Assembly: GCA_027625915.1 (NCBI GenBank)
Contig: JANTQA010000070.1
Span: 6,391,001 to 6,455,000 of the forward strand
Direction: 5' to 3'
Length of the DNA stretch: 64,000 bases
Source of the DNA: Anaeramoeba flamelloides
Taxonomy: Eukaryota; Metamonada; Anaeramoebidae
The position numbers were made by a program, and so were the translations under genes. The notes under the pieces are model-generated. The model saw only the letters and a program-made list of their open reading frames with translations, did no database searches and was not told where the DNA came from. Below, piece after piece: positions 59,401 to 64,000 of this stretch. How positions within the stretch are numbered: position 1 is the stretch's first letter; every line of letters starts with the position of its first letter.

Positions 59401-62226
59401 TTATTATTTAACTCTGAATTTAAGCAATATTTGAAGGCCATTGACGAATTTAAAAAATCCATTGACACCCAGCCAAATACATTAATTGAAAATTTAGATA
59501 TCATTTTAATGTGGTCAGGTATTAGATTAGTTGAGGGAAACATTTCTGCAATATTGAAAATTACGGACTTGTTGACAAGCATTTCAAAAATGCTCAAAGA
59601 AAAATCTTATCAGACCACACAAACCGAATTAAACTTTTTTTTGCCCGTTTTAACAACTTTGATCGGCCATAATAAAGTCCAAATAAAGGATTTATCTAAA
59701 AGTGCCTTGAAGGGCCTAGCGATGGTGTCCAACAAAAGGGCAGTTTTTAGTCATCTTCTTGCGCAATTAAAAGAAAAAAATGTCAAACTGAAAGCAGAGT
59801 CGATCGATTGCATGTATTTTTTAATGGACACCGAGGGGCCACTGGATTTAACCGAGCCACCAAAGTCCTTCCCAATTATCATTAAATTATTGAATGATCG
59901 CGACACTAAAGTCAAGCAGAATACTTTGAATTTTTTTATTGAGGCCTATTTGTGGCTTGGGGATAAAATTTGGAGGTTTTTAGGCAATCTACCACAGGGC
60001 GATAAAATACTTTTGGATAAAAAATTTGAAAAAATTGGCAAGGGCGGCACAAAAAAAAAAAAATCAAAAGAAGATGAGTTGAACAAAAAAAAAAAAAAAA
60101 AAAAAAAAGGGACAAATAGAAATAAAAAGCCAAGTAAGAAAGATCAAGATCAAGAGGGCTCCAAAAATGCAAAAAAAAAAAAAAAAAAAAAAAAAGAAGT
60201 GAAAAAAACGTTCTCATTAAATTTGGAATCGTTAAATCTATCCAAAGTTGAAAAAATTGAAGTGCCACCTCAATTATTGCAACCAACACAATCATTTTTA
60301 AAAAAGCCTGAATATTTTGATTTGTCCAATTTACAAAAATTTTCATTAACTGGGATACCGCAATTTGGCAAGCAGCAATTTGGTGGAATGAATGGCAACA
60401 CAAATGATCAGAATAATAGTAATGACAATACTGGCAATAATGGAAATGGAAACAACAATAATAATAATCGCAATAATAATAATGCAAATGAAAATAATAG
60501 TGGCAACAATGAAAGCGCAAGCGAATTGCTAAAAGAAAAAAATAAGGAAAACAACAAGACCAACCAAAAAAATTCATCATTTTTCAATTTAGTCACGAGA
60601 TTGACAAGTGAGTCAACAGAGGAATGCGGAAAGGCATTGATTGATGTCAAGGAACAATTGGAAAGGCATTCAAGGGCAATAGTTTCGCATGTTGATGCGT
60701 TAATTGCAGTACTCTCTAAAAAGTTAATTTCATCAAATAATTTCTCAGGGATTAAAAAGGCATCATCGTCGACATCGTCTTCTTCATCAAACTCGGAATT
60801 TACAGTTCTCTATGAAATACTATTATTCGTGATGAGCGATCCAAATTTGGCTATCAAAATCTCAATAACGACCTTCCATCAATTATTAGATGTAATTTTA
60901 ACCACAGTGATCGATCGCAACTTAACCATGACAGAAGAGGGCAAAAATTTGATGCAAAGGCTTAACGTCTTGGCTGGTAAAATGATCGAAAATTGCGAGG
61001 GCAATGTAATTTTTACATCTTTGGTCCGAATGCTTAGAAGCTCCTTATCTTCGCCATTTTCTTATTCGATGATCACCCAGAGCCCGAGATTAAGTTGGAG
61101 GCATCTCGGTAATACCAATGAATCAAAAAATTATACCCTAATGATCATTAAATGCTTGGCCAAGTTTACAAAGGAATTGGCAATGAATATTGAAGAAATC
61201 AATTTGGAAAGGATATTATTTGACATCCATTTATTCTTTGTCACCCACAAGCCACAGAAATGGAAATTTACCGAAGATTTGCCCTTAAGGATCATGAAAA
61301 CTATATTATTTGAAATAATTAAATTAAAGAAAAACAAAATCAAAAATTACTATGGGCAACTACCACAAGACAAAAATCCCTCAATAATACAATATAATAA
61401 GTTGATGTTGCAGAAATTAGATTTATCAATGCTCGAAGTTTTAGATGGGCGGAACCAATTTAAAACACCAATGAAATTATTAAATCGTAATAGCAATTCA
61501 AATAGTAATAATATTAATAAAAATAATAATAATAATAATAATAATAATATTAATAATAATAAGTTTAAAAAAAAATCAATCAAGGAATTAAAATCGGATC
61601 TGAAAAAAATTTTAACGATGATCTCAAAGACCTCAACTACGCATGAGGGGCTGAACAAATTGCATCGGTTCATGATCAATAACCCTAATTTTGACCACGA
61701 AAAATGCTTGTCAAAATTGAATTCAAATTTCCTCTTGTTCATTAAAAGAGGCCTTGCGAATTTAATTAGTGAAAAAAAGGACCAAGTCATCTCATCCCCT
61801 TCCTCAAACGAATACCTTAGGAGATACCATAAGTATGAACGAATGTATAATACCCATAAGAAGAATTCAAGTCTCGTGAAAAGATTAGATTTTGAAAATA
61901 AAAACAATGAAAATTTGGACGAACAACAACAAAAAAAGCAGTTGACAGAAGAAGAGAAAAGGGAATTAAAGGAAACAATGAATTTATTAAAGGCTAGATT
62001 GGAGGAAATTAGAAAGGGATCTTCAGAACAAAGAGAGGAATTGGCTGATTTGGATGATCCATTATTTGATAACAATAATACTAACACTAAACGAAGGAAA
62101 AAAAGAAAAATGCGAAATAAGAAAAGAAATACTAATTCGAATTCTACTAGTCAAAAAAGGGGTTCTGCTAAACCAAAAAGAAGGGGGAATAGACAGAATC
62201 GGAAAAAAAATCTAAAAAAAAACTGA
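53429..62226 (+). CDS. CKAP5: XMAP215/ch-TOG family microtubule polymerase with four tandem TOG2-like modules
   Basis: Predicted 2805 residues in two exons (53429-53576, 53957-62226). The join gives FKQWGTHLSQFLQDKN, matching the start of TOG1, whereas the first Met in exon 2 would truncate that domain. The protein binds tubulin and speeds plus-end growth at microtubule ends and spindle poles. TOG1 spans about 1-221. Four nearly identical TOG2-like domains follow (core about 318-538, 630-851, 946-1166, 1257-1478; each with WTIRRDAMQELLDIL and TGDTVPTVRAEACKTLGAF). Next are a TOG4-like domain (1572-1801, from RVDISDQVNEEFLESL), a TOG5-like domain (1838-2078, ENLDIILMWSGIRLVEGN), and the conserved C-terminal helical domain (about 2258-2541, INLERILFDIHLFF). 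A short coiled coil (EEEKRELKETMNLLKARLEE) and a basic tail end it. RG/K-rich linkers separate the repeats. Usual family length is about 2000; the excess is the repeated module. Confidence 0.95.
53577..53956 (+). other. 380-bp intron of the XMAP215-family gene
   Basis: Donor G|GTATTA at 53577 and acceptor ACAAAACAG ending at 53956. The phase-1 junction rebuilds Gly50 and keeps TOG1 collinear with homologues. The last 200 bp are A-rich and open by chance. Confidence 0.85.
54688..58340 (+). repeat. Four tandem ~0.94-kb coding repeats (TOG2-like module plus acidic/RG linker)
   Basis: Copies of GAAGAAGTTGAAATTGAAG start at 54721, 55657, 56605 and 57538, so the periods are 936, 948 and 933 bp, all multiples of three. 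By eye only a handful of bases differ across each ~700-bp TOG core, many of them silent. Length changes are confined to the Lys/Arg-Gly linker. The acidic EDWDE...SSSFEEVEIEVEVSE stretch is part of the repeated unit. Confidence 0.95.
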
Positions 62227-63021
62227 ATTTAAGGAACTAGTATTTTTTTAAAAAATAAAATAAAATCTTAAATTTTTTTTTTTTTTTGTAATTTGTGTTT
62301 TGGTTTATGAAATTGATGAGTTAACTTCATCTTAAATAATATATTAATTATGAGTTTATTTTTTGAATTCCAAATTTCATATATTTTTGATATAAAACTA
62401 AATAGAGGTAATCTATTATTTTTATTAAACAATTAAGTTAATTCTTCGAATTGCTTTGTAAGACATTATTTTTCGTTTTATGTTGAATATCATTGATTTT
62501 GATAAGAAATTTTTTATTTTGTTGGTATTTTTAATTTTTTCAATTTTAATTAAAACAATAAAAATTAATACAAGTACAGATTGTTAAATAAATCTAAATT
62601 TGAGAGAAGTTTAATTAAAATTTCCAAATGGAATTCAAGATCTAATCAGTAAAAATTTTTAATTCCAAAAAGTTAATCCCTGAAAAAACTTGGAAAATAC
62701 TAGAAAAAGGAGAAATTTTGGAATTTTTTCAAACAAATAAAAAAACATAAAGATTATTGTTTAAATTATGTATATAATCACTTTTTCAATTTCGTTAAAT
62801 CAGGAAAGGGAAAAGCATCTTGAAAGTTTTCAAAATTAAGAAAAATTCTTTTTTCATATCTCTAATACTCATAATTATTATTTTTTTTTCAGCTAATTTG
62901 TTTTAAAAATTATAAATTTTTAACTAATTGGACAAATTAATATCAAGGTAATTATTGATACCTGATCTCTTTCTTTTTTTTATGAAAAATGAGTTATTTT
63001 TTTGAAAGAATCTTTCTTATA
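62227..63021. other. Intergenic, 3' flank of the XMAP215 gene
   Basis: A T-run at about 62273-62287. No gene. Confidence 0.45.
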
Positions 63022-63216
63022 TAGTCAGTTTCAAATTTAAGGTACAAACTTTCAACGAAATTTAAGGAACAGAAAAATCTTAAATTAAAGCACAAAATTT
63101 GGAATTTTTTTTTTTACAAATTATTTTACTAGAATCTGAATTATGTGCCTTAATTTGAAATTTTGATTGTGACGTAAATTTCGTTGAAGTTAGTGCCTTA
63201 AAAGTGGAACTGACTG
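63022..63216. mobile_element. MITE-1 copy
   Basis: A 195-bp hairpin. The left end TAGTCAGTTTCAAATTTAAG has C to T at its first base; the right end is AAGTGGAACTGACTG. TA lies at 63020-63021 and 63217-63218. Confidence 0.82.
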
Positions 63217-63560
63217 TATTTTTCCAAAAAATTCCTAAAACATTTCGCTTGAAATAAAATTTTCCCCGAATTATATGGGTTGACTATATTAACATAATTC
63301 AAAACATGGTTTTGATTTTTGAATTTTAAAAAGTGTATTGTGTTAAACTTGAGTTTTCGAAATAAAAGTAAAATTTTTTTAATTTCCTGTTCATTGCAAA
63401 AATTGAAAAAAAAAAATATCTATGGATTTGACAGTACTTTACTGCACTTGACGACACTCCCCAATTATATTTTACAATTATCGAATACCCAAAATATTTA
63501 TTTAAAACTCAAAAATATTTAAGTTATCCCTAAAGCTCCACAATTCTAAAATTTTGAACA
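63217..63560. other. Intergenic, nothing recognised
   Basis: Contains GACAGTACTTTACTGCACTT near 63430, similar to CACTCTACTGTACTTGAC at about 37858; both may be remnants of one small repeat. No gene. Confidence 0.35.
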
Positions 63561-63866
63561 TTTACTAACTGTCAAAATTTGGATTACGTGCAATCAATAA
63601 AAATCCAAGTAAAATTTTGTATTTTGTGTTTAAAATCTGAACAGAGGGAAATAATAGAAAATATTGATCATTTTTTATGGGTATTTCTCTCCCACGAAAT
63701 AGATAGAATAATATTTCAAATCAAGTTAAATGGAATAAATCTTAATGAAATGATTTTAAACTGTGATAGTTTGAAATTATTTTCATTAATTAATAATAGG
63801 GTAATAATTTATTTCGCGCTTAAATTTCTGAAAGGGGATTCAAGTCTAAGGGCAACTAGAGTGTAA
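63561..63866 (+). mobile_element. Possible LINE 3'-end remnant (post-RT zinc-finger region)
   Basis: A 95-codon frame with ATG/TTG-type start at 63579 reads LDYVQSIKIQVKFCILCLKS, then ENIDHFLWVFLSHEIDR. That is the layout of the cysteine-histidine motif after the reverse transcriptase in many LINEs (C-x2-C, about 14 residues, HFL, C-P-Y, R). The fourth ligand position is Phe rather than Cys, and the downstream part is unremarkable. No reverse transcriptase lies upstream, so it is a 5'-truncated or decayed copy. Confidence 0.4.
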
Positions 63867-64000
63867 TTTACACTTCCTCATCAATAATGAAAAGAAAAAA
63901 TATTGTTTTGTTTTTTTCAAAATAATGCCTGAACAACGACTATAATCTGTGTTTCAAAAAAAATCAGTGATTTTTTTTTATTCTTATTTCAATTCAACAT

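Noticed and set aside
53992-62226. Treating the Met at 53992 as the start of the XMAP215 gene
   Set aside because: Exon 1 at 53429-53576 encodes the missing N-terminal helix of TOG1 and joins in phase through good GT-AG sites.

Overview
This window looks like nuclear DNA from a free-living, probably anaerobic or microaerophilic protist. It is extremely AT-rich and gene-sparse, with about nine protein genes in 64 kb. The proteins carry long Lys/Asn/Glu low-complexity inserts, genes use the standard code with few GT-AG introns, and the families are purely eukaryotic (NOL6/UTP22, XMAP215, BTB, GRAM-PH, RGS). One gene encodes a class-D-type flavodiiron oxygen/NO reductase, typical of anaerobic protists. 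The mix of expanded signalling domains, an anaerobic oxygen-defence enzyme and huge AT-rich intergenic DNA fits an Anaeramoeba-like metamonad; Mastigamoeba-like or breviate lineages are alternatives. That placement is inference, because there is no rRNA in the window.

Layout. 1-1.3 kb: decayed LINE reverse transcriptase with a MITE end. 1.3-1.8 kb: nest of short palindromes. 2.3-10.0 kb (minus): the most remarkable gene, a two-exon flavodiiron/flavodoxin/rubredoxin/NADH:rubredoxin-oxidoreductase protein ending in an RGS domain, split by a 4.0-kb intron that holds a terminal-inverted-repeat element. 10-13.6 kb: dispersed repeats. 13.6-17.1 kb (minus): NOL6/UTP22 ribosome-biogenesis factor. 17-26.4 kb: a gene desert of MITEs, a ~0.6-kb tandem duplication and other repeats, with one tRNA-Trp(CCA) gene at 22.5 kb. 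26.4-30.4 kb (minus): BTB-BACK protein with a C-terminal glutamine-amidotransferase-like domain. 34.9-35.8 kb (plus): basic protein of unknown function. 36.2-38.1 kb: palindromic repeats including a perfect 298-bp inverted repeat. 38.3-38.6 kb (plus): possible small two-exon gene. 41.4-43.2 kb (minus): GRAM-PH-transmembrane protein. 46.8-47.7 kb (minus): type I membrane protein of unknown function. 47.8-49.5 kb: second copy of the intronic element with a MITE nested inside it. 53.4-62.2 kb (plus): two-exon XMAP215/ch-TOG microtubule polymerase with four nearly identical TOG modules in tandem. 63.0-63.9 kb: a MITE and a LINE 3' remnant.

The genes do not form an operon or a pathway. They are separate housekeeping (NOL6, XMAP215, tRNA), signalling/membrane (RGS fusion, BTB, GRAM-PH) and unknown genes in a repeat-rich background. 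The strongest candidates for undescribed biology are the enzyme-RGS fusion, which would couple oxygen/NO reduction to heterotrimeric G-protein signalling, and the amplified TOG array.
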